A DNA stretch of 64,000 nt, taken from Notamacropus eugenii (lineage: Eukaryota > Chordata > Mammalia > Diprotodontia > Macropodidae). The stretch's first letter is position 1; each line of letters opens with the position of its first letter. Location: assembly GCF_028372415.1 (NCBI RefSeq), contig NC_092872.1:17388479-17452478 (forward strand), written 5' to 3'. Below are positions 23,248 to 35,270 of this stretch, one piece after another. The notes under the pieces were generated by a model. It saw nothing but the letters and a program-made list of their open reading frames with translations. It searched no databases and had not been told where the DNA came from. Made by a program: the position numbers and the translations under genes.

Positions 23248-23792
23248 TGTTGAGAAAGACAAGGTTCCTAGGTCTTAAAAATCAATTTATTAATTAGGCT
23301 AAACAAAAATCAATAAATTGATGGTCAGGGTCCCTTTTAGTAAGTAAGGAGGCCAAAGGAGACTCTGACAGACCTTAAATCACATAAGTGTCTTCTGACA
23401 TAGAATTCCCTCGACAAGTAAAACTCAAACCTCATTAGTAGACATTCAATGAGAAGGTAAGATAAAAGTCTTCAGTTCCTCTTACTGAGAACATGGTTTG
23501 ATCATAACACCCAGAAACCTCAAGGGATCTCAGCAGGGAAGCCATTTCCATCAGGACCTCTCTAGCTCCTGTTTTCTCTCATGAGCTAAGGGTCACCTTA
23601 AACTCTGGAACATGTGACTTAGAGGCTAGGAACAATCTTATTACTCAGTTATACCCTTTAGAGACTGACTGACCTCTTAAAGAAGGGCTCTTAACAAAAA
23701 TAGGAGGAACAAGATGGATCACAAATTAATAACTAATTTTAATATAATAGTATGTATTAATTTCTCTCAGATATACCCTGTGTTCCTCCACA
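23248..23792. mobile_element. Possible solo LTR (endogenous retrovirus fossil)
   Basis: A 545-bp block begins TGTTGAG and ends CTCCACA, giving TG...CA termini with an imperfect inverted repeat, and is flanked by unrelated AT-rich DNA. It contains a stem-loop (ATCAATTTATT 23281-23291 / AATAAATTGAT 23312-23322). No gag, pol or env sequence lies nearby and no clear flanking duplication was seen. Family not recognised; this is a structural guess. Confidence 0.3.
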
Positions 23793-23921
23793 CTATAGAC
23801 CAAAAACTAAAGAACATAATTTACAAAGAGGTAAATTTCTGAACAATATGGAAAACATTTTCAGATAAAGAGAGTTCTTTGAAAATGGAATGGATTTTCT
23901 GATTGAGTAATAAACTACCTG

Positions 23922-24180
23922 GGCAGTGAGGTGGTATACTGGATTGAGTTCTAAGCCTAAAATCAGGAAGATTTATCTTTCTCAGTTCAAGTCTGACCTC
24001 AGACACATACTGACTGGGTGACCCTGGAACATCACTTAAACCTTTTTGCCTCAGTTTCCTCCTCTGAAAAATGAGCTGGAGAAGGCAATGGCAAACTATT
24101 CTCATATCTGTACAAAGAAAATCCCAAATGGAGGCACCAAGAGTCAGATATGACAAGAAACAACTAAACAACAACAAAGT
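23922..24180 (+). mobile_element. tRNA-derived SINE with BovB/RTE-like 3' tail
   Basis: Same family as 17205-17452: a head with 'cagttcaagtctgacctcagacac', 'ctgggtgaccctggaacatcacttaaacc', 'gcctcagtttcctcctctgaaaaatgagctggagaaggcaatggcaaac', and a tail 'caagagtcagatatgacaagaaacaactaaacaacaac'. Moderately diverged. Confidence 0.88.
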
Positions 24181-25019
24181 GAAATCCCTGATGTCATATG
24201 TGTGCAAACAGAGGCAAGAATACTATAGAGAGGATCCATTCATCAGTGATGGAGTTAAAGCAGATTGACTCTCTGGTTCCTTCTAATTCTGTAAGAGTCT
24301 ATGATTCTAAATCCATAGCTTCTGTTAATTGAGCATGGAATTGGTTCCTCTGTTCCTTTGGCATTCCCTTAATCTTCACCTTTAATTTACTTTCCTTGGT
24401 AATAGACTTCTTGCCTTCCATAAGGAATTCATGCCACAAATTCTAGTAGAAATTTGCAACATACTGCATATGAACCAGAAAAGGGCGTGGGATATTCTTA
24501 TGTAGCACAACCTCTGGAGCTGTGTTGTCCAATTCGAAATTCAAAGTCCAGGATCCCTAGGGGGTAGTTCATTACTTTTTCTCACGATTCCATGGGTAAT
24601 GCTGAGAGGTTGAGTTTCTAATATTGTAGGTCATAAATACCCAGTGCTGTACTTCCTATTAACATTCAGTCAGTGGAATGAATTAACATTTTAACACAAT
24701 ATAGATTTACTAAGATGACACAGGAAGAACAGTAGTTAGTAAAAATATATTTTTTTCCACAGAAGCCTGAAGCACAATCTCCAGCCAATGTACAGAGTCT
24801 CTGTGTGGAATGTGGGTACCATCTTAAATTCCAAAGGCAATGAGACAAACAAATGAGATTATACATATGGCAAAAGGATAACACACCTCCTTATGAGGGG
24901 GAGTCGTTTTCTCCTTCACAAATCTCCCTTCAGTGTATCTCTCTGTGGGGCTCCATGAATTGGTTCCTTTATAGAGTTAATAGCTGACACATCTCTTCAA
25001 TAAAAATTCACATTCCCTA
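24181..25019. other. No recognised gene
   Basis: AT-rich unique-looking sequence. 24240-24310 ('gactctctggttccttctaattctgtaagagtctatgattct') may be a fragment of a MIR-type extension but is too short to assign. Confidence 0.4.
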
Positions 25020-25032
25020 AAGATATCTTTTT
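25020..25032. repeat. Left target-site duplication of the minus-strand L1
   Basis: AAGATATCTTTTT, repeated exactly at 31853-31865. It adjoins the T-rich side (the 3' end) of the element. Confidence 0.88.
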
Positions 25033-25251
25033 TATATTCATTTTATTCATTTTTAATGTTCTACAATCACTACCATAAAACTTAGATTTTTCCCTCTACC
25101 TACCCTCCATCACCCTCCTCCCTCCCTAAGAGGGCATACAACTCTATATAGGATATACACACACATTCCTATAGAATATATTTTCTTTATAGTCATACTG
25201 TGTATAAGAACTAAAATAAATGGGAGAAATCATATAACAAACCAAAATATA

Positions 25252-25252
<1 letters not shown>

Positions 25253-25291
<39 letters not shown>
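25253..25291. repeat. (CA)n microsatellite in the L1 3' UTR
   Basis: About 38 bp of pure CA repeats inside the 3' UTR of the minus-strand L1. The equivalent position of the plus-strand L1 holds only short GT-rich sequence (about 45530-45555). Confidence 0.96.
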
Positions 25292-25294
<3 letters not shown>

Positions 25295-25402
25295 TGTTCT
25301 GCTACATTTTGCTATTGAATTCCATAGTTCTTTCTCTGAATGTGGAAGGCATTTTGCCTCAGAAGACCATTGGGAATTTTTTTTTATTATGTTCTTTCAT
25401 TG

Positions 25403-28400
25403 CTATGACAATCCAGGACTACTAAAAAACCTCTCACACACTATGGTCGTTGCTGTGCACAGAGTTCTCCTGGTTCTGCTCCTTTCATTCAGCATCAGAT
25501 CATATAAGTCTTTCCAGGCCTTTCTGAAATCTTCTTGTTCATCATTTCTTATGGCACAATAGTATTCCATTATGATCATACACCATAATTTATCCAGCCA
25601 TCCCCATTGATGGGCATCCCCTTGATTTCCAGTTTTTGACAACTACAAAGAGTTCTGCTAAAATTTTTTTAAACATGTAGGACCCTTTCCTATTTTTATG
25701 ATCTCTTGGGGATACAGTCCTAGCAATGATATTGCTGGGTCAAAGGGTATGTACATTTTTGCATCCCTTTGGGCATAGTTCTAAACTGCTCTCCAGAATG
25801 GTTGGAGGAGCTCAGAGCTCCACCAACAATGAGTTAGTGTTCCAACTCTCCAACATCATCTCCAACATTTGTTATTTTCCTGTTCTGACATGTTTGCCAA
25901 TCTCATAGGTGTCATGTGGTATCTCAGAGTTGTTTTGATTTACATCTCTCTAATCAAAAGTGATTTAGAACATTTTTCATATGATTATAGGTATCTTTAA
26001 TATCTTCCTCTGAAAATTGCCTCTTCATACCCTTTGACCATTTATCAATTGGGGAAAGACTTGCATTGTTGTACATTTGACCTGGTTCTCTATATATTCT
26101 AGAAATGAGGCGTTTATCCCCAAGATTAGCTGTAAAAATTCTTTCACAATATACTACATCCCTCCGAATTTTGGTTGCACTGAGTTTGATTGTGCAAAAA
26201 CTTTTCAGTTTAATGTAATAAAAATTATCCATCTTGTACTTAATAATGCTTTCTATCTCTTCTTTAGTCAAAAATTCTTCCCTTCTCCATAAATCTGATA
26301 CAGACGCTATTCCTTGCTCCTCCAGTTTGTCCTTGGTATCAATATTTATACCTAGATCGTGTACCCATTTGGACTTTATTCTTGTGTAAGGTGTCAGGCA
26401 TGGGTCTATGACTAGTTTCTGCTACACTGTTATCCAGTTTTCCCAATAATTTTTGTCAAACAGTGAGTTCTTATTCCAGAAGCTGGGGTCCTTGGATTTA
26501 TCAAACAGGAGATTGCTATATTCATTGCCTACTGTGTCCTGAGTACCTATCTTATTCCACTTATCTACCCTTCTGTTTCTCAGCCATTACCAAGTGGTTT
26601 TGATAATTGCTGTTTTATAATACAATTTGAGATCCGGTAGCACTAAGTCACCTTCCCTAGCATTTCTTTTCATTAGTCCCTTTGATATTCTGGACCCTTT
26701 GTTCTTCCATATGAATTCTGATATTATTTTATCCAGCTAGAGAACATAATTATCTGATAGTTTAATTGGTATGTCAGTTTTATTATACTGGCTCGGTCTA
26801 CCCATAAGCAACTGATGTTTTTCTACTTACTTAGATCTGACTTTATTTGTGCAAAAAATGTCTTGCAGTTGTGTTAGTATAGTTCCTGGGTTTGTTTTGG
26901 CAGGTAAACTCCCAAATACTTTATAGTGTCTACCCTAGCTTTAAATGGAATTTCTATCTCTTGCTGTTGGACTTTGTTACTAATATATAGGAATGCAGAA
27001 GATTTGTGCAGGTTTATTTTCTAACCTGCAACTTTGCCAAAGTTTGTTATTATTTCAAGTAGCTTTTTACTTGAATCTCTGGGATTCTCTAAATATATCG
27101 TCATATTATCTGCAAAGAGTGATAACTTAGTTTCTTATTGGCATATTCTTATTGCTTCAATTTCTTTATCTTGTCTAATTGCTACAGCTATCATTTCTAG
27201 TACCATATTGAATAATAGTGATGATAATTGACATTCTTGTTTCACCCCTGATCTTACTGGAAAAGCATCTAGCTTATCTCCATTGCATATAATGCTTGCT
27301 GAAGGTTTTAGATAGATACTGCTCATTATTTTATGGAAAGTTGCCTTTATTCCTATGTTCTCCAGCATTTTGAATCAGAATGGGTGTTGTATTTTGTCGA
27401 AAGTTTTTTCTGCATGCGATTTCTGTTAGTTTGTTGTTGATATGATGGATAATAGTAACAGTTTTCCTAACATTGAACCAGACCTGCATTTCTGGTATGT
27501 ATCCTACCTGATCACAATGTATTATTCTCATGATAAGATGCTGTATTCGTTTTGCTAAAATCTTATTTAAAATTTTTGCATCTATATTCATCAGAGAAAT
27601 TGGTCTATTATTTTCTTTCTCTATTTTGTCTCTTCCTAGTTTAGGTATCAAAACCATATCTCCATCATAAAAAGAATTTGGGAGGACTCCTTCCACAATT
27701 TTCAAAAATAGCCTATATAGTATTGGAATTAACTGTTCTTTAAATGTCTGATACAATTCACTTGTAAATCCATCTGGCTCTGGAGATTTTTTTTCTAGGG
27801 AGTTCATTGATGGCTTATTCAATTTCTTTTTGTGAGATGGGGTTGGTTAACTATTTAGCTTTCTCTTCTGTCAATCTGGGCAATTTGTATTTTTTAAAAT
27901 ACTCATGCATTTCATTTAAACTGTCGAATTTATGGGCATAAAGTTGGGCAAAATAATTTCTAATTATTGTTTTAATTTCTTCCTCATTGGAGGTGAGTTC
28001 ACTCCTTTCATTTTTGTTATTAGTAATTTGATTTTATTCTTTCTTTTTTAAATCAAATTGACCAAAGGTTTATCAATTTTATTAGTTTTTTCATAAAACC
28101 AACTATCAGTTTTATTTATTAATGCAATAGTTTTCTTAATTTCAATTTCATTAATCTCTCCTTTGGTTTTCAGCATTTCTAATTTGGTATTCACTTGGAA
28201 ATTTTCAATTTGTTCTTTTTCTAGTTTTTTCAGCTCCCTGCCCAAGTCATTGATCTCCTCTTTCTCTATTTTATTTATGTAGGCATTCAAGATATAAAAC
28301 CTCCCCTAAGAGCTGCTAATGGAGTATCCTATAAGATTTGGTAGGTTGTCTCATTATTGTGATTCTCTAAAATGAAGTTGTTGATTGTTTCTATGATTGC

Positions 28401-29196
28401 TTCTTTAACCCACTCCTTTCTGATTAGATTATTTAGTTTCCAGTTGATTTTTGGTTTATCTTTCCATGGCCTTTTATTACATATAATTTTATTGCATTAT
28501 GATCCAAGAAATATGCATTGATTATCGCTGCCTTTCTGCACTGGATTGTGAGATTTTTATGTCCTAGTACATGGTCAATTTTTGTAAATGTTCCATGTAC
28601 TGCTGAGAAAAAAGTATATTCCTTTCTATTCCTATTCAATTTTCTCCAAAGATCTATCATATCTACCTTATCCAGAGTTTTACTAACCTCCTTAACCTCT
28701 TTCTTGTTTATTTTGAGGTTACATTTATCAACTTCAGAGAGGGGGAGGTTGAGGCCCCCACTAGTATAGTTTTACTGTCAATTTCTTCCTTCAACTCTCC
28801 CAAACTCTCCTCTAAGAATTTGAATGCTATACCACTTGGAGCACACGTGTTTAGTAATGATATTGCTTCATTGTCTATGGTGCCTTTTAGCAGGATATAG
28901 TTTCCTTCCTTAAATCTTTTGAGTAGATCTGCTTCTGCTTTTGCTTTGTCTGAGATCAGGATTGCTACTCCTGCTTTTCTTATATCAGCTGAAGCAGAAT
29001 ATATTCTGCTCCAGCCTTTGCCCTTTACCCTGTGTGTATCTCCCTGTTTCAAATGTGTTTCTTCTAAACATCATATTGTTGGATTATGGCTTTTAATCCA
29101 TTCTGCTATCCGTCTCAGTTTTATGGGAGAGTTCATTCCATTCACATTCACAATTATAATTACCTTCTGTGTATTTCCTTACATCCTCTTTCCCAT
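25403..29196 (-). pseudogene. L1 ORF2 (endonuclease/reverse transcriptase), multiply broken
   Basis: Fragments in several minus frames follow the ORF2 domain order. EN pieces (29052-28433) include [20 protein letters not shown] and [22 protein letters not shown] pieces (27822-27135) include [40 protein letters not shown] and SGVKQECQLSSLLFNMVLEM. The C-terminal part (26271-25403) includes the EYYCAIRNDEQEDFRKAW end. The RT core is disrupted by many stops and frameshifts; KQGCSLSP is altered to KQECQLSS. The start at 29196 is chosen by homology to MVGKR of the plus-strand copy. Non-functional. Confidence 0.93.
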
Positions 29197-29774
29197 CGTT
29201 TGTGCTTTTAGCTCTCCCGTCTCCCTTCCCCTCCTCAATAATTTTCACTTTTCACCACCACCTCCTGCAGCCTTCCCTTCCTTCTTTTAGCTCCCCTCCC
29301 TTTTACTCCCCTTTACCCTTACTGCTTCTTCCCTCCCTTTTAGCTTCCCCTCCCTTTTCTTCCCCCTTCCCCTCCTACTGCTTACAGAGCTACTTAGAAT
29401 TATATGCTTAAGTTTATTGTTCCCTCCTTGAACCAAATCAGATGAGAGTACCTCTCAAACAATGCTCATCACCCTCCCCTCTTTCCCTCTACTATAATTT
29501 TGTACTTCTTCCTGCTATGCAATTTACCATTTTCTGCTTCCTCATCTTTACAACTCCTGTTACAATCCCTTCACATGCTTTAGTCATATTTTTAACATGA
29601 CATCACTTACTTTATACCCATTCCCTCTATGTATATCCCTTTTACATTTCATAATAGATGTACAGTTCTCAAGATTGAGAGGTATCATCTTCCCTTATAG
29701 AGAGGGAAACAGTTTGCCCAAATTGAGTAAAACGTTTTTCGTTTTGTTTTGTTTTTTCCCTCCTGTTTACCTTT

Positions 29775-30850
29775 TTATGCCTCTCTTGAGACCTGCGTTT
29801 AAAGATCAAATTTTCTGCTAAGTTCTGGCGTTTTTGTCAGGAAGGTCTGGAAATCCCTTACTTCATTGAATGACCATCTCCTTGCCTGAAATGTTATGCT
29901 GAACTTTGCTGGGTAGTTGATCCTTGGTTGTAGTCCTAGCTCCTTTGCCTTATAGAATATCACATTTCAATCCCTTCAGTCTTTTTACATAGAAGCTGCA
30001 AGGTCCTGTGTCATCCTGACTGTAGCTCCTCAATATTTGAATGGTCTCTATCTGACTGCCTGTAGCATTTTCTCCTTCTCTTGATAGTTCTGGAATTTGG
30101 CAACCATATTTCGTGGAGTTCTGAGTTTGGGATTCCTTTTGGGTGGTGAATGGTGGATTCTTTCGATGATGATTTTGCCTTCTAGATCTAGCACTTCTGG
30201 GCAGTTTTCCTTGATGATTTCCTGGAAAATATTTTCCAGACTCTTTTTTCATCGTGGCTTTCTGGCAAGCCAACTATTCTTAAATTTTCTCTCCTAGATC
30301 TATTTTCCAGGTCAATTACTTTTCCAATTAGATATTTTACATTTTCTTCTATCTTTTCATTCTTTAGATTTTGCTTGACTGATTCTTGTTGTCTAATAGA
30401 GTCATTAGTTTCTACTTACCCAATTCTAATTTTTATCAAGTTGCTTCCTTCAGTTAACTTTTGAATCTCCTTTTCCATTTGTCCAATTTTCCCGGTTAGG
30501 TTTTGTGCTTCCTTTTCCATCTGTCTAATTATTCCTTTTAAGAAGTTATTTTCTCCAGTTAATTTTTGTACTTCCTTTTCCATTTGTTCAATTTTCCTTT
30601 TCAAAGAGATGTTCTCATCAATGAATTCTTTTTTTATAGTTTTAAAATCATTGGCCAGTTTCTCTTCTATTTCCTTCTTCAGCTGTTCCCGGAGAACTCT
30701 TTGTGCATGCAAGCAGTTCATGGTCCTTTCTGAAGTTTCAGCTGGAAGTATGGTCTCACTACTGACCTCTCTGGTATTTGTGTTTTGGTCTTTGTCCCCA
30801 TAGAAAGATTTTATGGTTTTTTCACAGTTGTTTTGCCTTTTCTTGTTCAC
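29775..30850 (-). pseudogene. L1 ORF1, broken
   Basis: Begins MNKKRQNNCEKTIKSFYGDK at 30850 and reads 144 codons through an N-terminal domain and a coiled coil with three MEKE-type heptad cassettes (21, 14 and about 20 residues), stopping at about 30416. Beyond, the RRM/CTD is recognisable in shifted frames (text equivalent to LENRSRRENLRI). The natural stop is at 29775-29777. It encodes the ORF1p-type RNA chaperone that would coat L1 RNA. Roughly half is intact. Confidence 0.9.
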
Positions 30851-31852
30851 GATGGTGATTGTGTGTGTTGTGGCTTCTGTTTCTTTCAGTTAGAATCTGT
30901 AGAACTTGGTGTTGAGTTGACTTGTGTGAAAAATGTAAGAGCAAGTGTCTTTTCATGTTTTTGTTTTGTGTTTCCCTGATCAGCCCTGGGGTTAGCTTGT
31001 TAAGTGTGGGGGAGGGGTGTTCTGGTCATGGGAGATCTCCTCAGCTGAACTAAGGCAAAGGCAAGCTCAGGAGATGGTGATCCCAGCTGCCCTATTGTCT
31101 TCCCATTTCCCCAGGAGTGCTGAGGCATGCCCAGATCCTAACGCAAGTTTCCACCCCTTCTGGAGCTCCTCTCCTACCACTGAGGTTGACTTGGGTCCTA
31201 GTGTGAGTTTCTACCACCCTGGTGCCCTTCTCCTTCTTATTCACCTCCGATGCAGTAGGATTAATCCCCCCTAGCTATTTTCCTAGCCTCAGGTGCTATG
31301 AGACTATTTGCCCCTTCTGCTGTTCCCAATGATTCAGGATTTTTCTGGGGAAATATTTTATGGTTCTTTTGAGGTCATCAGCAGGGGAGGAGAGAGCATT
31401 CGCTGATCACTCCACCATCCTGGCTCCTGGAAGTTCAAGTAGGTGACTTACCAATGTTTAATTTGTGGGCTGAAAGTGTCAGGAGCTGCTGTGACTGATA
31501 TCTGGAGCTCAGCAGCTGTCATTCGCTCAGTTCTGTTGGTCTCTCACCCTGGGCTGCCACTCTGCTGGTTCTGCCTGCTGCTGTCTCAGGTCTCTCCCAG
31601 GCCCTCTCACTTGGCTGTGCTGGACAAGATGCCCTGTGCACTGTGGGCTCACCTCTGTGGAACATATCCTTCCCTTCGACCTTCCAGTCTGTCCTGGACT
31701 GTGAAGCTGCCACGGTCAGTCTCCTAGGATTCTTCACCTCCAAAATTTGGTCAGATTCCCTCTTTAGAGGTATGTGAAGGAGTTTGTCTAAAAGCTTATA
31801 TGAGTCCTTGCTCTTGCTCCGCCATCTTGGCTCTGCCCCCCACCCCCACCCC
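30851..31852 (-). promoter_or_regulatory. L1 5' UTR / internal promoter (old copy)
   Basis: About 1.0 kb upstream of ORF1, GC-richer than its surroundings. It begins with GCCAAGATGGCGGAG, which resembles the YY1-type site at the head of human L1. A second near-copy of the head (CCAGGATGGTGGAG, about 31415-31428) lies internally, as in the plus-strand L1. Promoter activity is inferred from family knowledge. Confidence 0.7.
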
Positions 31853-31865
31853 AAGATATCTTTTT
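31853..31865. repeat. Right target-site duplication of the minus-strand L1
   Basis: AAGATATCTTTTT, identical to 25020-25032. Confidence 0.88.
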
Positions 31866-32984
31866 GAGAGCAACTATCACTCATAGTATTTTTTGCCTTT
31901 TACTTTTCTACTCTTCACATGTAAATCTGGTATTTGCTACTGATATAATGATTCTAATGATCTTGTCAATGGGAGAGAGAAGACAGAAAAGGATGTTTCT
32001 CTTATCTTCTGCCACCTTTTCCAAGAACAATTCCCTTTCAGATTGGCACATGATTCTAATGCTTAAACTGGAATCCTCCAAATTGGAACTCTAGATAGAT
32101 TCTCTGCTTGATTGGTTGACTCTGAGTTAGCTTATTGTGTTTATATGTAGACTTGGGACTTCACATTATAAACCAGGAACAAGATGTCTGTTTGTGTCAT
32201 TTGTTCTATATCCTATAGTCAAAACTTGTGCCATTCTTTTAAATTGATAAAGTGATTATTTATTTAGTTCAGAGTTTTGATTGCTAGGCTGTGCAACGTT
32301 TAGTACCTTATCAAACCCAGAGTTACTGGATCCCACGGAGGAAAATATCAAGTGCTCAGTCCCATATTCCCAAATGTCAGTTGGTCCATGTTGCTCTGCA
32401 AGTACAAAGCCAAATATGATTGGTTTCCTACCCAAATGATGAAGGAATGATTTCAAGTCAATTCAAACTATTTAATTTCTATGGAGAGAGCAATATGTGT
32501 CTGACTTACTCCTGAGATTGAAAGTTTGATATTATTTGTATTTTTGGTGAGGGAGGGTTGGGTGAGTAAGATCTAAAGACAAATATTTTTAAATATTAAT
32601 CAGTATCCTTTGAAACCTTTTAATCACATAACTGTTTTGTAAGGTGATTATGATGTTCCTATTTAAATTTGAGACAGCATTTGACCTATGCCATGTTCAA
32701 TTTTCTAAAATGCTTTAAAAGATCTCATGGCACAAGGTCCAGAAAAGCACAAGAACTGAAGCATTCTGGGAGCCCAAGTAACTTTTCTGCATGGATAATG
32801 AAGTACAAATCTACAGGCAATTGATTTTCTTATGACAATAAAGGTTAAAAGGAGAAAAGATTATAGATAGTAGGTAGACTGGCCTATGACTAGTTTAGTC
32901 CTTGGAATATTTGTAGCTATTTCCCAGTTTTTATTTTTCTTTGGTATTTTATATATGCTTAGTTATGTCTAAAAACAATTCTTA
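31866..32984. other. No recognised gene or repeat
   Basis: About 1.1 kb of AT-rich, apparently unique sequence. No coding signature. Confidence 0.45.
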
Positions 32985-33409
32985 ACATTCCTTTTAAAAA
33001 TTTGATTTCCAAATTCTCTCCTTTCTTCCCTCTCCAGCCCACCCATTGAGAAGGTAAGTAATTTGATATGTCATACATGTGTAGTCATGCCAAACATAAC
33101 CTTAAGTCATGTTGTAAAAGAAAACATAGGCCTCTCCAAAATTAAAAAAAGAATCTTCAAGAAAAATAAAGAAAGCAAATAAAGTATGCTTCAATCTGTA
33201 TTCAGACACCACCATCTCTTTCTCTGGGGATAGCTAGCATTTTTCATTGTAATTCTTTCAGAGTTGTCAGACTGTATTGCTGGGAGTAGCAACGTCATTC
33301 ACAGCCGATCATCTTACAATATTGCTGTTACTTTGCACACAGTATATTTCACTTTGCATCACCTCATATAAATCTTTCCACATTTTTCTGAGCATGCCAC
33401 TCATTATTT
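32985..33409 (-). mobile_element. L1 3'-end fragment
   Basis: Minus-strand L1 3' UTR and extreme ORF2 end, closest by eye to the fragment at 6897-7930: both contain 'gagaaggaaag/gtaagtaat...catgtgtagtcatgc', 'gcttcaatctgtattcagaca' and 'catttttctgag'. It stops abruptly at about 33409, where the A-rich end of the VPS37A retrocopy begins. Whether it is a separate truncated L1 that served as insertion target or part of a composite is discussed in the findings. Confidence 0.8.
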
Positions 33410-34785
33410 GTTTTGTTTTTAATTTAAAAGAATATTCATTTATAAAATACTTGAATTTATCTAAAATTCCATACATAGGTATTCAATTTTAATAATCAGG
33501 GAGTAGCAGCAGAAACTTAAATATGATAAAGACTATCAAAAATAAATACAAATGATATTTTTAGTGCAAAGTGGGCAGCAGGATTTCTCAAAGACAATAA
33601 AAGGCATCGTAATTTGTAGAACATCAGGTCTAGCTCTATGCAACGGATACAGTTAATCTCTATTACATAATACAAGCACTAGGATGAAATTATTTTTTAC
33701 AAATCACATCTTTAAAAAATGTTCTTAGTTGGACTGTGCATTCTTCTCTTGTCACTTCACCTGCTCAGCAAAATCTAGAGGGGAGCAGGGAACTGAGTGT
33801 GGGTGACTATAACCTGCTGAAGTTTCTCTTTATCTTTGTTACAATGGCAAATAGTTCTTTTTTTTTCCCATGAAGCTTCTGAGAAAATCATCTCTTTCCA
33901 TTTATCCCAGGAGAAATCCTCTGTGAGTGTGTCTGATTCCTCTTCTGCCTCCTTGGTGGCCACCTTCAGCCTCACCTGGTAGGCACTTGCATGCCAGTTC
34001 TAGCTAAACTCACTCTGCCTTTGATTTTTTGGGTGGATAAGATTTTTGATGTTCTTTACCAGTCAGTAATGACCTGCTTTAAGCAGGGGCAGAGCTGAGA
34101 AATGCTTAAGGAATGCTACTTGTTGTTCATACAAATCTGTCAACTGTGACAAGCTGAACTCTGAGAGTTCTGAAAATGCATGAGGGATATCAGGCATCTT
34201 GTAAACACACTCATTTTGGCTTGTCACTATCGGCCTACCTCTGGTGGGAATAGGCAAAGACAGAATAGAGAGGAAACCATAGGAAGGAACAGTGTGGAAT
34301 AACTTGAGGCTAGAGAAATGGTGTCAGTAAATGGGACAGAAGTCATGGGTCTCTTTCCTTCTTATGGAGGATATGAAGGGAGAAATGGAAAACCCTGAGC
34401 AGCATAAGGCAGCATTTCCATTGGATCACAGGTATGGAAATTCTGAGCTAGTAACAAAAACCCAAGGATTCTTCCAAAACTCATTCAAGAGACTGAAAAT
34501 AATTTTTCAAAGGTCAGAGAGCATGGTAAAATTGTTTACTAATGGACAGGTAACAAATATTCCATGTTTGTCTATTAAATGATGTATTGGAGGGTAAAAA
34601 GCGATCAATGTTTTTTCCTGAATAAATTGAGGAAGAAGATATTAATGTTGTTTGTAAGGTTGTTTGCTGTGAATGGTAATTTGTACTCCTCATCTTTCTG
34701 TATTTCAGCTAGGCTGGCATGTCCACAGAGCAGGAATTCTATGACCTGCTGCATCTACTGCTGGAGGCTGGTGAGACGTTCCTAT
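33410..34785 (-). pseudogene. VPS37A processed pseudogene
   Basis: Minus-strand intronless retrocopy of VPS37A, an ESCRT-I subunit that helps sort ubiquitinated cargo at endosomes. Recognisable in order: RLTSLQQ (about 34778) and HASLAEIQKDEEYKLPFT, start of the UEV domain; YPPIHHLIDKHGIFVTCPLV, NNFTM and SLLNEFWKNP, rest of UEV; SLPIPT and YKMPDIPHAFSELSEFSLSQ, start of the Mod(r) domain; LVKNIKNL; RLKVATKEAEEESD; KKRTICHC; and ...THTQFPAPL ending at the normal stop (33775-33777). Known VPS37A is about 397 residues. This copy lacks the first ~19 codons and about 35 codons of the Mod(r) helix between LVKNIKNL and the QRQ motif, and has several stops and frameshifts (for example LQQ followed by TAG). 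A ~365-bp 3' UTR and an A-rich end (about 33410-33425) follow. Confidence 0.93.
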
Positions 34786-35262
34786 CCCCTTCTTCCCTCC
34801 CCATCTCCACTGTGATCACAAGCTCTGGTATGCTCCTCCTCACCCTGGGACTGCCACCCTGGACTGTGACTCAGATACGAGTATGGGCAAAGTAACAGAG
34901 TGGTGCCTTAGTTCTAGCAAAGAAACCCCTGTAATCTCATTCTGACCAGTTTTTTTTTTTCACGCCCTTACCATCTATGAGCTGAGAGATCCCAAAGCAA
35001 CTGTTAGCACTGCTGATTCTATGAGTCACAAGGCATGCTTCTGGTTTGCTTGGTCTGTGCTGGCACAGCCTGTGATGAACTGGGTTCCTCTCTCACCTTG
35101 ATGCATCAGACCTTTCCTGTTGACCTTGGGCTTAAAATTGTTTCACTCCAGTTTTCTACCACTTTAGAATTTGTTTAGACTCATTAAAGGTGGTTGGAGG
35201 TGTTTGGGGGAGTTCTCAGGTGAGTCTCTGCCTTTACTGAACCATCTTGGCTTTGTCTCCAG
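34786..35262 (-). mobile_element. L1/HAL1-type 5' UTR fragment fused to the VPS37A retrocopy
   Basis: Minus-strand sequence starting at the element head (GACAAAGCCAAGATGGTTCAG, about 35238-35258) and running as L1/HAL1-type 5' UTR. For example 'aattctaaagtggtagaaaac' and 'aagcccaaggtcaacaggaaaggtct' align with the HAL1-c 5' UTR ('aattctagggcatcggaagcc', 'agcccaaggcagcctggaagg...aggaaaggtct'). It ends near 34786-34805 and passes directly into VPS37A codon ~20 in the same orientation, with no ORF1. The exact junction is uncertain by about 20 bp. Confidence 0.75.
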
Positions 35263-35270
35263 AATTATTT

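Larger units (their letters stand above)
25033..31852 (-). mobile_element. Full-length L1 LINE, minus strand, degenerate
   Basis: About 6.8 kb between identical 13-bp target-site duplications. Sense order: 5' head with GCCAAGATGGCGGAG (about 31817-31831), a ~1.0 kb 5' UTR, ORF1 (30850-29775), a ~0.58 kb purine-rich inter-ORF spacer, ORF2 (29196-25403) and a ~370-bp 3' UTR with a (CA)n insertion. Every part aligns with the younger plus-strand L1 at 38833-45766, but ORF2 is scattered over many frames. It is clearly older than that copy, though younger than the L2/L3 relics. Confidence 0.95.

Noticed and set aside
23821-24207. 128-codon minus-strand frame
   Set aside because: It runs antisense through a tRNA-derived SINE; similar frames appear across SINE copies.
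32985-33409. L1 3' transduction or a VPS37A-L1 read-through transcript ending in this L1 3' end
   Set aside because: An A-rich end lies between VPS37A and this fragment, suggesting that the retrocopy ended there; kept only as an alternative.
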